Shown in pieces: positions 1 to 11,039 of a stretch of 64,000 nt of DNA. Source of the stretch: Massospora cicadina (taxonomy: Eukaryota > Entomophthoromycota > Entomophthoromycetes > Entomophthorales > Entomophthoraceae). Made by a program: the position numbers and the translations under genes. The notes under the pieces were generated by a model. It was not told where the DNA came from. It saw only the letters and a program-made list of their open reading frames with translations, and made no database searches. Within the stretch, counting starts at the first letter, position 1. Each line of letters starts with the position of its first letter. The stretch covers positions 1 through 64,000 of the forward strand of contig JAKSZP010017503.1 of assembly GCA_022478985.1 (NCBI GenBank), in the 5' to 3' direction.

Positions 1-2192
1 CATGTCCATGATCTCCAATAAGTTACATGGGATCCATTCCTTGGCTTTGGGGAGAAGTAAGACTTTAGAACCAACTTTGGTGATCCCGTTTATAGAGTCA
101 TACTTGTAATCTTAGGGAGATTTGCCTTCCTTGTGGTAACACTGCGCCATAATGTGTCCCATCTGGTAGCAAAACTGACATACCTGCTTGGCATCCTCTT
201 GATTAACATAGATCACCCTCTGGAGGGCTGGGATATGGATAAACTGGGAAGAGCTATTTTTATCTTCATCCAGGGCGCATGTTCATACAAAGCTTCCACT
301 GTAAGCGGGCTAAGACACTTATTGATGTAATTGCTGATGGCTTACCAAGATTTCAAACTTTTCCATAATATGACAGGCCAGTGCTAATTGGCTTGTAAAC
401 CATTTATGAACACAGTCCATTGGTAAGTTGTGAAAAGTCACCCATCTTGCCATCTGATTCACATATTGGGTGGGTTTGGTGCGCAATCTAGGAGTCCCTA
501 TATTTTGTTCTTACCTCTAACAGTCATTTCTGGTTAAGGATTTTGGGGAGTGAAATATCAATATATCCACACTCTGGTATCCAATGATAATCAAACTCGC
601 CACCAGCCAGTAAGGTGTCAAGCTCCTAGTATAGCACAACTGACAGATCTGACCATTCCACTTCCCTGACCAATTAATAAAGGATGTGAATTGCATACTT
701 AAGGTATAATTTTGGGGCCTGTCAGTTAGAGAACCTGTCGCTGATAAATGCCCAAATAAATTACACACATGATTTCCAGAGCCTTTCTACGACTACTCAT
801 GAGGGGCGGCCGCCGCACTATATGATTTTTATTTGCACAAACTGTAGGAGCATCCGATGGGATTTCCCCTTGAGGATTCAGCTGATTGCTTCATCTAAGT
901 TGAATCCTCAGATCAAGAAAGCTTGCACTTGGTTCATATGGATACCCCATTTTCAGATGGTGCTGGCCATGGCTGTACAAAATTTTGAGGTCTTGCCATC
1001 CCAATTCTTCCACTGGGAGAAGCCAAAGTGATACCAGGTAAGTGAGGCCTCAAAGTCACATGACTATGTAGTATAAAGCAGCACTTTAATTGTTATGGCG
1101 CTTTGTTGGCACAAGTCTTGGACAGTGACGCTGTTCCATCCATCATTGGCGAACAGGCGTGCTGCATCTTCTGGAACAACTACTTTGTTCCACTGGAAAG
1201 CTTCAGCTGTGGTAAACCCCTCCGCTACATAGGGGATGGCAAGTGAAGGCTCAGTAATTGACTGTTTTCAGTTGCAGATTGATTTGACCTGAGCGCCAAT
1301 CTTTAGCCAATCCTGTCCAAGTTCAGGGGTAATAACCCCTAGCATGCTGCTATTGCTTGGGGCAGGATCACAAGTTTGATCCAGGCATGGTCTGTGTTGG
1401 GGGGTGAATCCAGCCACATCCCAGTTTTCGCGGCGGCCAGATGAGCATAAATCTGCCAGAGGTTCCATTTTCAATGAGAAGGAGTGGTCGCTCATGGTCT
1501 TGTAAATATTCTTTGTTACCCTTAATCTGACCCTAGTCCCAAATTTGATCTATGGTGGTATTGGCGTGAAGCCTGTACTCCATCTTTACTGGGGTAAATC
1601 CATTGGCAATCCAGTTAGTAGAAATCTTTAGAGGCCATTTTTTGGGAGGGCCCCCATTCTACAGCTTTTTTCTTAATCCAACCAGCTTGTAGAAGGTTAT
1701 ATGACGTGGCAGGTGGGATCTGCGTGTGCAACCAGTGCAGGGCTTCAGTGGACTTAAACGCCACGTAATCCGTGGTAGCTCCTCATCAGGTGAAAAAGTA
1801 GTGTTATACCATTCGAGGGCTGTTTCAGCAGAGAGAGCATGACATTTCAAGCGAGCCCTATTGTAACATTAGGGACTTTTCTATGTAGGCATTTAATTTC
1901 AATAGTGAAAGACCTGAGATCTTGACTGAAACTGCCATTTTTTCAGGGAACCCGGCTTGTTGATCTTCATGACGTCATAGAGGTTAATAGATGTGTATAG
2001 CCATGCCTTAGCATCCTTGGGCTTTAGGTCCTCACAGACTGCTGCCTCCAACGCTTGGTGGCCACTGGCAGTTTCATCCACTTGAGGGAATATTCTACAT
2101 ATGTGTGACGATTTGAAGATTATCACCAACTTGATTAAAATTTGTGAATCAAATCCCACATTTTGTGGCTCTGGCAGAAAATTCTTTTGCAC
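1..2192 (-). pseudogene. Degenerate retroelement gag-like region with one CCHC zinc knuckle
   Basis: Read on the minus strand, this stretch gives broken pieces of one protein-like sequence with many stops and frameshifts. The clearest piece is at 180-139: TGT-QF-TGC-YQMG-CAC-IMAQ-TGT, a C-X2-C-X4-H-X4-C zinc knuckle as in retroelement nucleocapsids and LINE ORF1 proteins. Upstream fragments read at 2192-1899 (contains KPKDAKAWLYTSINLYDVM), 1850-1659 (contains ALEWYNTTFSPDEELP) and 1495-1268. No protease, RT or integrase follows inside the window, because the region runs off the left edge. I do not recognise the family. A Gypsy or Copia gag and a LINE ORF1 are all possible. The knuckle is seen; the link between the fragments is inferred from strand and order. 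Confidence 0.45.
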
Positions 2193-3056
2193 ATCATGTT
2201 GCAGCTATAGCAGGGGATATGGCTTTTAAAATCCATTAAGTCAACATCGCATATGGGATTTGCAGATTTTCCCATTGCATCACTTCACATGTGAAGATGC
2301 CTCTATAGGTCATCATGTACTTCTGCATTAGTATACTTCATTGGTGCGTTATGAGGTATGCTGTTAGTTTCTTTAGTTGATTCAGAGGATTCAGGGATTT
2401 TCACTTTTACTTTTGGGGTTTTTAGGTAATGGGTTTAGGTTGTCTGACGAGTTCTTTGGATCCCAAAACAACTGTAACCTCATTTGGCTGGACCCAATAA
2501 GGGGTCATTTAAATGGGGGGACTGACTGTTTTTGAGGACAAATTGCCAACAAATTTCCTCAAGTTTTATTGCTATTGGGGATTCCTGAAGCGACAAGAAA
2601 CTCATTGGTTTTTGGACCCAATAAGGGGTTAGTCAAATGAGGGGACTTATTTTTGTCAGGGAAAATTTCCAAAAAATTTCTACAGTAACATTGATATTGG
2701 ATCTCCCTTATCATCTTTGTTTAACTTGGGGAAATCTATTTCTGGCATGGTGAGAAAACTGTTGGGATATGACCCCCCTAGTAGGTAGGGTTTCCGCCAT
2801 CCCTGAGGAGGGTGGGTGCTCAGTATTGAGGGCACTTGTCTGAAAAAAGATTTTGGGGGTATTGCCCACCTGTACCTTTGCTTTGCCGTGAGTTGCCCCA
2901 TTGGTGGTACTGCCAGACTCTGGCGGAGCAGTGACTGTTAGTTCCCATTGAGGTTGAGATTCCCTCAAAGGGGTTTGTGCCCCCACTTTAATAGTTGTTT
3001 CTATCTTTGTAAAGTTGATTGTAGTGTTTGTGGTAAAGTTTCCTTATCTTAATCAA
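2193..3056. other. Unassigned non-coding or decayed stretch
   Basis: No intact gene is visible. A minus-strand open frame at 2986-2711 (91 codons) and an overlapping one at 2901-2680 have no recognisable domain; they might be the N-terminal part of the gag-like relic to the left. A phrase reading cccaataaggggt occurs twice (around 2488 and 2610), so part of this is duplicated or low complexity. Confidence 0.3.
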
Positions 3057-3457
3057 TGTCATGGTTACATGACATAATTGAGGGTACAGATTTTAGAAAT
3101 AAGGCTTGATGTGAGGAGGCAAAAAGGGTTAAGTTGGAAGGACTCCCTGACTTAAAGAATACCTTGGACTCATGCTGGGTACAGACAAGACATGCCTGAG
3201 TTGGTCCAGGGGGTGCACATGATGGTCAGCCCTGTGTTACATTGGGGGTGTTAAAATGCACCAGCTTTGTTACTAATAGTGACAGTTCGTTATGGATGCT
3301 TGGAGAACGGGGTTAAAGACCTTTTTAATTTACATTATTGCTAAATTGAGAAATTTCTAGTTGCAATCAAGAACTCAAGTTTATATTATCATAAGCTACA
3401 GTACCATGGCTGATGGTAGTGTGCGCTTATTGGTTTGTTTAGGCGTAGTACCGCTCC

Positions 3458-4747
3458 TGTCAGGAATACAGCAGATAAAGTTTAGACTGGACTGCCATTC
3501 AGAATGCAAAAGCATCCAAAGGGCGAGCCAGAATGCCAGAGGAATTGCTGCTTTAATGATGTTATAATAGGCTGAGAGATAAACAACAACAGAGTGTCAA
3601 TGGACTGCAAATGTAAAAAAACAACCTGGTGAAAAACCAGGCATTTATGACCCCAGGTCAAAGGGGCTGAGGTATAGGGAGTCGCAAGCTTAGGGGAAAA
3701 TTCATAAAGGCTTGACACGGTAGGCTCAAGTGACTATGGGGGTCAAAGATAATAATATGACAAGGGAAATCCAGTCAATATGCGGGCCATGGGGTCTCAT
3801 TGCAATTGTCACAAGGGTTCAGCAAGAAAAAAAGCAAAAATTTAAGTAAAATAAATTTGATCATTAGAAGATTTTTAATGGGATTTAAATATAAGAGAAT
3901 CAACAATCAATTTTCTTAGTGTGTTACAAATGTTTAAATAGACAATCAATTTGGGAGTTAGCTTGCAAAAATGCGGGATTGGGGCTTTTAAGATTTGTCT
4001 TAATTAAGAGAAAATTTTGGTGATGGGGGGAGAAAAACGGATTAATTTATACTGACTTTAGAAAGTATGGTGGCAGGCTGTGTCACTGTCAGTTTGTCCA
4101 TAGATGCCAAATTGCAGATTCTCTGCAGTTCTGCCAACTTGGACAATGCGTCTCGCCTGACAGGAAGTGGGAACCTCACAAGGCCACCTCACATAGGGGA
4201 AGTCCCAAGAGGTCAGGAATAGGTTTGGTGCCCAACCCACCCACACCTGGTTGCTCTGGCATCCGTTTGACTAAACGGGAAATATTGCACCAAGATTTTG
4301 ATGTGTCTGGGGAGGGTTTTGAACTGTTGGCTAAATTTCCTAATGGCTGATGCCATTGGCGAGCTTTGCCAAAGATTTGACTTTAGATGCTATGTTTGCC
4401 AAAAGTACGCGCCTGTCAGGCTTTGTTGCTAAGGGTTTAGGGCTCTCAGGCTTTGATGCCAAAGTCTCGTTGTCCTCAACTTTATTTAAAACTTTTATTT
4501 TATAAGAATGCTGGCTTTTCCGATACTTCAGCACTTTTACCTTGATCCGCACTACTAATTTGGCTTAAGTCAATACTGGGATGGGTGGGGGGGACCCTAA
4601 AGGGTAAGAGGTTACCCAACGCTTATCCACCACATGATCAGGTTGCCCTGGGAGACAAGAGGAGAAGCTTGCCTTCTAAGCCCCTTTTATGGTGGGAAAG
4701 AGAATATTACTCAGTTCAAGTGGAGGGGATGCTCCCCCAGACTTACA
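3458..4747 (-). repeat. 3' LTR of GypC (C-type)
   Basis: 1290 bp, starting TGTAAGTCTGGGG (minus strand, from 4747) and ending at 3458 with a TGTCAGGA complement. It matches the 5' LTR at 23487-24773 and the split C3 copy at 33055-37146 along its whole length. U3 carries most of the 3' ORF described at 4042-4839. A TATTTAAA box is conserved near 3930, upstream of a GATTGTTGATT-like start region. Confidence 0.9.
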
Positions 4748-4839
4748 TTATCCTTCCCTTTTACCAAAGGGGGAGCAACACCACTGGTAAATTGAGTGAG
4801 GGCCACATTTTTATGAGCCTTGGGCAATTTTATCGCCAT
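4042..4839 (-). pseudogene. Post-pol 3' ORF of GypC, crossing the polypurine tract into the 3' LTR
   Basis: Starts with ATG at 4839 (MAIKLPKAHKNVALTQF), 92 nt before the LTR edge. It reads through the polypurine tract as VKGKDN and continues in the LTR as VSLGEHPL. Frameshifts and stops break it, but blocks shared with GypB remain: HVVDKRWVT, PPPIPV, ANIASKVKSLAKL, a WVGH/WVGW block, and TVTQPAT near the end (stop at 4042). About 265 codons in all. GypB has an equivalent ORF whose second in-frame ATG also lies 92 nt before its LTR. No known domain is recognised and no function can be assigned. Position and cross-family similarity are what support it being a former gene. Confidence 0.6.
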
Positions 4840-6764
4840 GTGCACAAAACATTTTGAGGGAGGGCGTGGAGAATCTGGGTGGGTAGCATGGAAAGCCTTG
4901 AAAAGCTCCGATCAGTTAGTGCAATCCTGCTCGCCAACCCAGATATTCTCATGGGCTGGGTAGCCCTTCCATGCGACTAGATATTGAATAAAAACAGCAT
5001 GATCACTAGGAGCCTAGGATGCCCTCAACTTCAGCTTCCTTCGCGCCCTTGATCACAATGGGCTCTGGGTCCAATGGAATCGCCACCATGAATGGGGATA
5101 GCTGAGAGATATGAAATAATGGATGTTTCTTCCAGTGGGGCGGCAACTTCAGACAGAAGGCGCCATTTCTTAAGTCTTCCTCCACCAGAAGGGACCCAAA
5201 GGTTTACTTACAAACTTGTGCAATGGCACTTGCATGTGCAAGTGCCGCATGCTGAGCATGACGTGTGATCTGATTTTTATTTCATGCGCTGATAGCCTCT
5301 TCCAATATGCAAATCGTTTATGCTCACATTTAGCCTTAGTCAAGTGTTCTCAGACTAAGGACTGTGTGGCACAAATGTTCTGATTGTGATTGGTGGCGGA
5401 TGGTACCTCTGGGCAAAGGCATGGACTGACTGCGAAAGATGGATTATAATCCAAGGTTGCTTCATACAGGGAGAAGCCTGTGGACGCATGTGTTCCATTA
5501 TTGTATGCAAACTTGGTGAGGGGAAGGTTGTCCACCCAGGTATCCTGAGCGACTGAAGCGTAGCACTGCAGGTACATCCCTAAGATCTGATTGACTCGTT
5601 CAGTTTGACCATCCATTTGTGATGATAAGCGGTATAGCGGCAGAGCATAATCTTCAAGCTTGCCAAGAGCTTGTTCCAAAAATGCACTAGAATTGGGACC
5701 CACGGTTACTGACAATTTCCTGCAGGAGGCCAAACATCAAAAAACATGGCGCACAAATAGGCGGGCAGTTTCTTTATAAGTAATAGTGGGAGAGCACGGG
5801 ATAAACAGTTATATTTAGTGAAGTGGTCCACAACCACCATGACCACTATGAACCCCTTGGAGCTGAGTAGCTCAACTTTAAAGTCCATGGACACCAATGT
5901 TTATGGCCCTTAGCATGCTGAAACGGTGAAGAAGACCATTCCTGCCAGACTGGTCCAACTTGGCTCGCGCGCAAGTCACACAATCTGTGATTCATGCCAG
6001 AACATTTTTCAACAACCCTGGCCAAAACTAAGGTATGCTTCACTAAATAAATGCATTTTTATTCCTCAGGTGACCAACTGCGGGTGGATTGTGATGATTT
6101 TAAATGACTTCAGCTTGGAGTAGAGGAGGAACCCACACCTGCGACATAAACTGGATGATCCCCTTGGCCAAAGAATATAATGAATGCTTGGAAGCTGAAG
6201 GGGCAACCTCTCCATAAGTTCAACCCCCTCTGCACATTCCAACTGCGCAGCTAAGACCCATGACACCAAAGGCATGTCTGGGACTAAAGCTGCTGCTAAA
6301 ACTGTGGGAGGGAAAAGTCATCAGGATTTGAGTGAGGGGAATGACCGTGATGAGATCTGCTTTATCTGAATCTGTTGGGCAAAGTGCAGGATTGTGACTG
6401 AGGAAATTGGGAAGGACGTTAAGTGCTCCCTTCACAAACTCATATTTGAAGTTAAGGCTGCACAAGTCCCAGTAGGTTTGGGCCTGATGGTGCCAACTTT
6501 TGTGGCTTGTAGAGATATAGTAAAGCTTGGTGGTCAGTATGCACAGTCAACTCATGCTCAGCGCCTTGTAAGAGATATTGCCAGTGGGTCAAGGCTCATG
6601 CCATAGCTGCCAACTCCTTGTCATAGATGGCTCAGGATTGCTTCATTGAAGAAAACTTGCAGGAATGGTAAGCAACCGGGTGTTCCAATCCATCATACTC
6701 CTGGAGCAAGACAGCCCATACCATGGCGGAAGACGCATTGCATGCTACAATATAGGGTTTGGAA
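4840..6764 (-). pseudogene. GypC RNase H C-terminus, integrase and chromodomain
   Basis: Minus-strand fragments in order. RNase H tail at 6465-6220 (FKYEFVKGALNVLPNFLS). An HHCC-like zinc region near 6040-5930 (the second pair reads C-x5-MNHRLCDL and is damaged). Integrase core at 5897-5706 (SMDFKVELL, then VVVDHFTKY) and 5733-5350 (DGQTERVNQI, then FAYNNGTHASTGFS). A chromodomain around 5040-4930 (YLVAWKGYPAHENIWV). Integrase inserts the cDNA, and the chromodomain typically steers chromoviruses to heterochromatin. Many stops and frame changes mean the enzyme is dead. The upstream RT half lies beyond GypA1 at 14624 and higher. Confidence 0.85.
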
Positions 6765-6769
6765 GGATC

Positions 6770-7616
6770 TGTCATAATTAAATGACATGATATTGGGGAC
6801 CAACCCCAAGGATAAGGCTGGGCGACAGAAGGCCCAGAAGGTGAATCTTCAGGCCCTCCATGACCTCAGGCACACAGTAGACCAACGCTGGGTACAAGCC
6901 AAATATGCCCAGGTTGGTACTAGTGAGGTGCCTATGCCCAGCCCCCTGCGTTGGCCCAGGCGTTAAAATGGACAGTTTACTCTATTAATGCAGATGGTCT
7001 AATTTGGTTAGTTGAGGAACATAGTTTCAAAACCTGTTCCATCTATGAAATTATGCGTTTGGATCAGATCCAACTTCAATTGATTACTCAAATGTTTCAG
7101 TGTCAGTGTATTCTACCAATTTAGATAGTGTCTGCCTATTGGTGAATCGGTGCTTTGGACAACTTAATCAAAACCCAAATTACCCTGACAATGTTTATAT
7201 TTGATTTTCAAGCCCAAAATTCCTTGTTAGTAGACTTCTTACAATAAATTTCCCCCATTTTTCCCATTTTATTTATTTTATCTCAGACGATCCTGTTCAT
7301 GGACCTCTTTGAGGAGGTCTCACACTACCTTAACCACTACATTTTATATATGATTAGATTATCACCTAGTGCACCATTGGTTCTCCCAGGTTCCCTCCAA
7401 CCTGGGACGTTTACCACTTCTCCCTTAGTGCACTGCGTCATTTTGATTGGTTATTTACCTTAACAATCGCTTGCTTTTACTTGAGTTATTATTGCTCCAA
7501 AACCCTCTGCTGGGCACTAGTGACTTTTAGTTTTAATGGCTAAATCCCTGGCGTTGGCCCTGTGCACTGAGCACTACCACGCTGGGAACTGGAGAGTTAT
7601 AGACACTCTCCTTATA
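6770..7616 (+). repeat. 5' LTR of GypA1 (A-type)
   Basis: Starts TGTCATAATTAAATGACAT and ends ctcctta(t/c)a, where the 3' copy ends ttaca. U3 contains a reading frame from the first bases (DxIxGTNPKDKAGRQ, then DLRHTVDQRWVQAKYAQVG at about 6861-6920) that in the 3' LTR is continuous with pol. TATATATG near 7345 may be a TATA box, but the start site was not located. Confidence 0.9.
7384..7407 (+). other. Conserved hairpin in A-type LTR
   Basis: TCCCAGGTT, six-base loop, AACCTGGGA: nine perfect base pairs. It recurs at 14387-14410 in the 3' LTR. The old A3 copy has a different but also perfectly paired hairpin at a similar place (25150-25167, GGCACCT / AGGTGCC). Pairing kept while sequence changes suggests an RNA structure in the leader, but with only two distinct sequences this is tentative. 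Confidence 0.4.
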
Positions 7617-7894
7617 TTAGTCAATTAACTCTTAAGTTTATGTGCTCAAACTTTTTCTGTGTGGGACTTTTCCGATGTGTAAATGGTTGGTGCTGGCTGT
7701 GGGCTTTAACTGTGGTCAGCCACACCACTTCTTCCTCTTTACCAAAGGTTGGAGCAACTCAGCATTATTTTGGTTGCCTCCAACTGGAAATTACCCACCC
7801 TTTGTGCTTGTACCTGGTGGATATGGATGCTTAAAGGTCTGAAAGTCATGATTCCCTGACTTGCTGCTGAAATTACCAATTTCAATTTTAATAA

Positions 7895-8410
7895 ATGGGT
7901 TTTACTTTAACAGAACATTCAGACGATGCTGGCGGAATTGGTGCAGATGGCCCTGGGGTTGTTGGCCTTGGAAAACTTCAGGCACCCGTTGCTATTATGG
8001 GAATAGGGTCATTTGCGTCTAAAACACGTTTTATAATGAAAGCTCTATGTATATCTCTTGAACCATATTTGCTCTCTCATGGCTCATATAAGGAACCTAT
8101 TCCTATGTACCAAATCACCCCAGAAAATCCCTGTTTGCCCTATTCCATGATTTGCAGCACTCAGGAAGTTGAAAAGAAACTGCGTTTACAATATGAAAAT
8201 GTATATGCCCCTGCTGAAGATATGGTGGGATATGTGGCCTCAGTAGTAAGAGTGGCCAAGTATCCCTCTATATTCTTTGATTCAAAATCATACCAGGGTA
8301 ATATGTCAATGCCAGATGAAGAGTTTGGTGGTGATTTACTGGCTTTTTCGACTTTAAATAAAGACTATTATGGGTATTTTCTACTGACTGCTACCATTTC
8401 CTCCCTTTAG
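7895..8410 (+). pseudogene. GypA1 pre-protease ORF (gag position), no gag motifs
   Basis: An open frame of 171 codons sits where gag should be, between the 5' LTR and the protease. It has a glycine-rich start (GGIGADGPGVVGLG) and no capsid major homology region or CCHC knuckle. It ends at a TAG (8408-8410); the protease follows in another frame from about 8413. It could be a reduced or diverged gag, or a protease-leader domain. The region 7617-7894 before it contains only short frames. Confidence 0.5.
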
Positions 8411-8705
8411 GGAAATTTAGCAACACTATTCTGGTAGATACTGGTGCCACGGAAAACTTTATGGACCAGAGCCTAGCTGACTACCTTGGACTGAGTTACT
8501 TGCTAAGTGGTATGTTTAGGGGAGGTGTGTCCTAAGGTATTCCCTTTCTGAAGATCATTGGGACAGTGGACTATCAGGTTGGCAAGTACCACTTGTCCGA
8601 TCACTTCCAAGCTATCAAAAACTCTTGTACCCTATCATCTTGGGTGTGGAGTGGTGGCGGAAGTTTGACGTTAGAACCAACTTGAAAGAGAATACATTTC
8701 CCTAA
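8411..8705 (+). pseudogene. GypA1 retropepsin-type aspartic protease
   Basis: In the frame starting near 8413 the sequence reads NTILVDTGATENFMDQSLA: the D-T-G-A catalytic motif of retroviral and Gypsy proteases. About 200 nt further, ILGVEWWRKFDV corresponds to the ILGVGWWRR block of the GypB protease. The two halves are in different frames with a TAA at about 8533, so it is broken. This enzyme would cleave the Gag-Pol polyprotein. Confidence 0.8.
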
Positions 8706-9125
8706 CTTTAAAGAATGGTCGCATATTAGTTGTTCCTTTGTCGGAGGAAAACTCCCAGGGTGAATTGCCCCACTGGCCCCATCTTCACACTCTTAGCCTT
8801 GCTTCTATGCTGAAGCCCACCATGGAGGTTTCCCTACCTTCTTGTTTGGAGGGTTTGGAATCTTCTTTTGATTCCACATCTGCTAACGCACTAAATGATC
8901 ACTCTGAGTTTGATTGTGAGTTCAAGCTCACTGTGGATCAGGTGCATATTTCTTCTCCCATTTACCCATTGACCTTCTGGGAGAAAGAGGTGTTAGATGT
9001 GTGGGTGAAGGAGCCGTTAGCCAAAATTCGCGATTTTTCAGCGTACCTCCCCTGTATGCTCCCCATTTCTCTCTGTTGAGAAGGCTGATGGTACTCTAAG
9101 CCCGTTCATAAAATATGAAAACCTT

Positions 9126-9143
9126 AACAATGTCACTATACCA
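9126..9143 (+). repeat. Target-site duplication of LINE-N, left copy
   Basis: The 18-base aacaatgtcactatacca is repeated exactly at 11040-11057, on the other side of LINE-N. The last base or two on the LINE side overlap its A-rich tail, so 17 bp is the safe minimum. Confidence 0.95.
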
Positions 9144-11039
9144 ACTTTCTCTTATCTCTTAAAGTCACTTTTTAAGCGATTTTAAATTTAGTGTTTTATA
9201 TATCCACAGCCATCTGCCCAAACCTATTCTTTAATGTCCTTGGCTCCGCCGCCTGCCACCCCAGTGTGGGGCAGCAGTGCACCCCCACCTAGCATTTTCC
9301 GCCCCGCAGGCAAGCGCGTTCAGATGGGCTCAAACAGCCCGCCCACTGCTTCCAACCGTTTTGTCCCCCCACGGGACTTAGCGCTCCATCTGGCGCGCGT
9401 CCACCCTTCTCGCCCCCATCCTCTCGCCCTCCCTCGCTCTGCCATTCGCTATTGCCTCTGAGTGGACTATGGGCGTTTGTTCCCATATGCTGATAAGGCA
9501 ATTATTGAGCTAGCCACTGCGGCCTTTGCGCCAGCTGGCTTTATAGACTTCCGCCCTTTTAAGGGCTACTTTGACGTTGGGTTCCAATCTGAGGAGGATG
9601 CTGAAGCGGCAGCACAAACTCCTCTAATTTATAAAAAAAACCCCATTCCCACAACCCGTACTCGCCTCCCTTCAGATACCACGCTGGTGGTATCCTTTGC
9701 AAATCTCACATCCCACCTTCCACCCCAGGTTTTGTATGACCAGTTGGTCGCGGGGCTCATGGCTTATGGCACTCAGCCCAACCTCATCTTTGCCATTCCA
9801 TCTGGTGCGGAGCGCCTTGCTGCTCCTCGTGCAACAGCCACCATCATACCACACCACCCTACCATAGCCCAACAAATCCCACCCCGCGCTAGTGTGGCTG
9901 CAGCGCCTGATCATTTCTTTTGGGCTCAGGTCAATAATGGTAGGCAGATTTGTTCCCTCTGCTTTGGCCTCGACCATGCAAAAAGAGCGTGCCCTCAGGC
10001 CAAGTCCACTGCTGCAGCTTCGGAGCCTCCTTCTGGAGGTTCAGTATTGGGCGCTTTGCTGCCCCCTCCCACCCTCCAATCTCGTTCAGTGGGCCCGCAT
10101 GGAAAATCAGCCCCCCAAAAAACCTCCAGCCTCACTCTCCCACCTAAATCTACCCTAGCCAATCAGAGCAATGATTGGACCACCATTGGCACCCAAGCAG
10201 CTGCCCATTCGCTTAATCCCACCCACCCAAATTCGAACGCCACTATTCCAGTGAACCAAAATCCATGGGATCTATTGGCTGAAACTGACGAATCAGGTAA
10301 TGTCCTCATTAGTAAGCATACAGGTCAACCTCTCTGCCAAGGCGATTATGGTCAGGCAGAATTTTTCCTTCCTGACTTTGATGAAACCCTTACCCCTTGC
10401 CATTTTGCTCCTCTGCCCAATACAGCCCCCTTCCAAAGTGATCACCAGCTCGCCTTAGCTGCGGTGGCCTCTCCTCATTGCCCAAAACTATGCACCGCGG
10501 TGGCCCAGTCAGTGGCTCAGCTCCAGCATGGCCTGCCCACCCTCTTCTTCCCCCCCGACTTCCCTGAATCTCCCTGCAGTGACATCTCGAAACTATTCAA
10601 TGATGCTGAAGTTGCTGTTATGAATGTCACAACAATTGCTTCATTCAACCCTCAGCCAAAATCACCCGCCACAGTATCTCCCTTTTCACACAACTTCCTG
10701 AAGCACGCAAAGAAGCTGAAGTTCTCCTCGCAGCTTTTGTTGAAACACTTTCCCATCATTATCTTGATGTAGAAGAGGAAAACTCCTACTACGCTGACCT
10801 CAACCCCCACTATGCGGATGCCCCAACGCCCTGGTTCTCTGCTCTGATCCGGTACTGTAACCAACATCCCTTGATCAAGGTGGGTCTTTCTGAAAACCAA
10901 CCCCTAACCCCTCCTCACCCTCTGCCATGGTGGGTTAGCAGTTTCTGCTTCCCATCTGGTTAGTAGTTTTGTTTTGTCATTTTGAGTGTTGTATTTGGTA
11001 CTGTCCATCCCCTGGTTGGCGTACCTTGAATAAATCAAA
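9144..11039 (+). mobile_element. LINE-N: non-LTR element with ORF1 only
   Basis: Bounded by an exact 18-bp duplication, this 1.9-kb insert has a short 5' UTR, a LINE ORF1 with a zinc knuckle, and a tail (cccctggttggcgtacctt, then AATAAATCAAAA) matching the 3' ends of the other LINEs here. No endonuclease or RT is present: ORF1 is followed within about 80 bp by the 3' end. It therefore looks like a non-autonomous LINE moved in trans by a full LINE, comparable in layout to mammalian HAL1. A later internal deletion of a full LINE is the alternative. Confidence 0.85.
9234..10962 (+). pseudogene. LINE-N ORF1 (nucleic-acid-binding protein)
   Basis: A frame from 9234 has a single TGA at 9459-9461, then stays open to 10772. 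A frame change near 10680-10740 allows continuation (VETLSHHYLDVEEENSYYAD) to about 10962. The N-terminal part is proline-rich. The middle (DTTLVVSFANLTSHLPPQVL ... GLMAYG) aligns with the LINE-B ORF1 region TLFISFDSLPTNLPHNV ... GLIAYG. A knuckle reads CSLCFGLDHAKRAC (C-X2-C-X4-H-X4-C). The family role is to bind the LINE RNA in the RNP. Nearly open over about 570 codons, so relatively young. Confidence 0.85.

Noticed and set aside
5225..5246. Palindrome GGCACTTGCA-TG-TGCAAGTGCC
   Set aside because: Lies in decayed integrase sequence of GypC and is not repeated elsewhere; probably chance.
9234..9461. Separate small proline-rich protein before LINE-N ORF1
   Set aside because: Same frame as ORF1, separated only by one TGA; better read as the ORF1 N-terminus.
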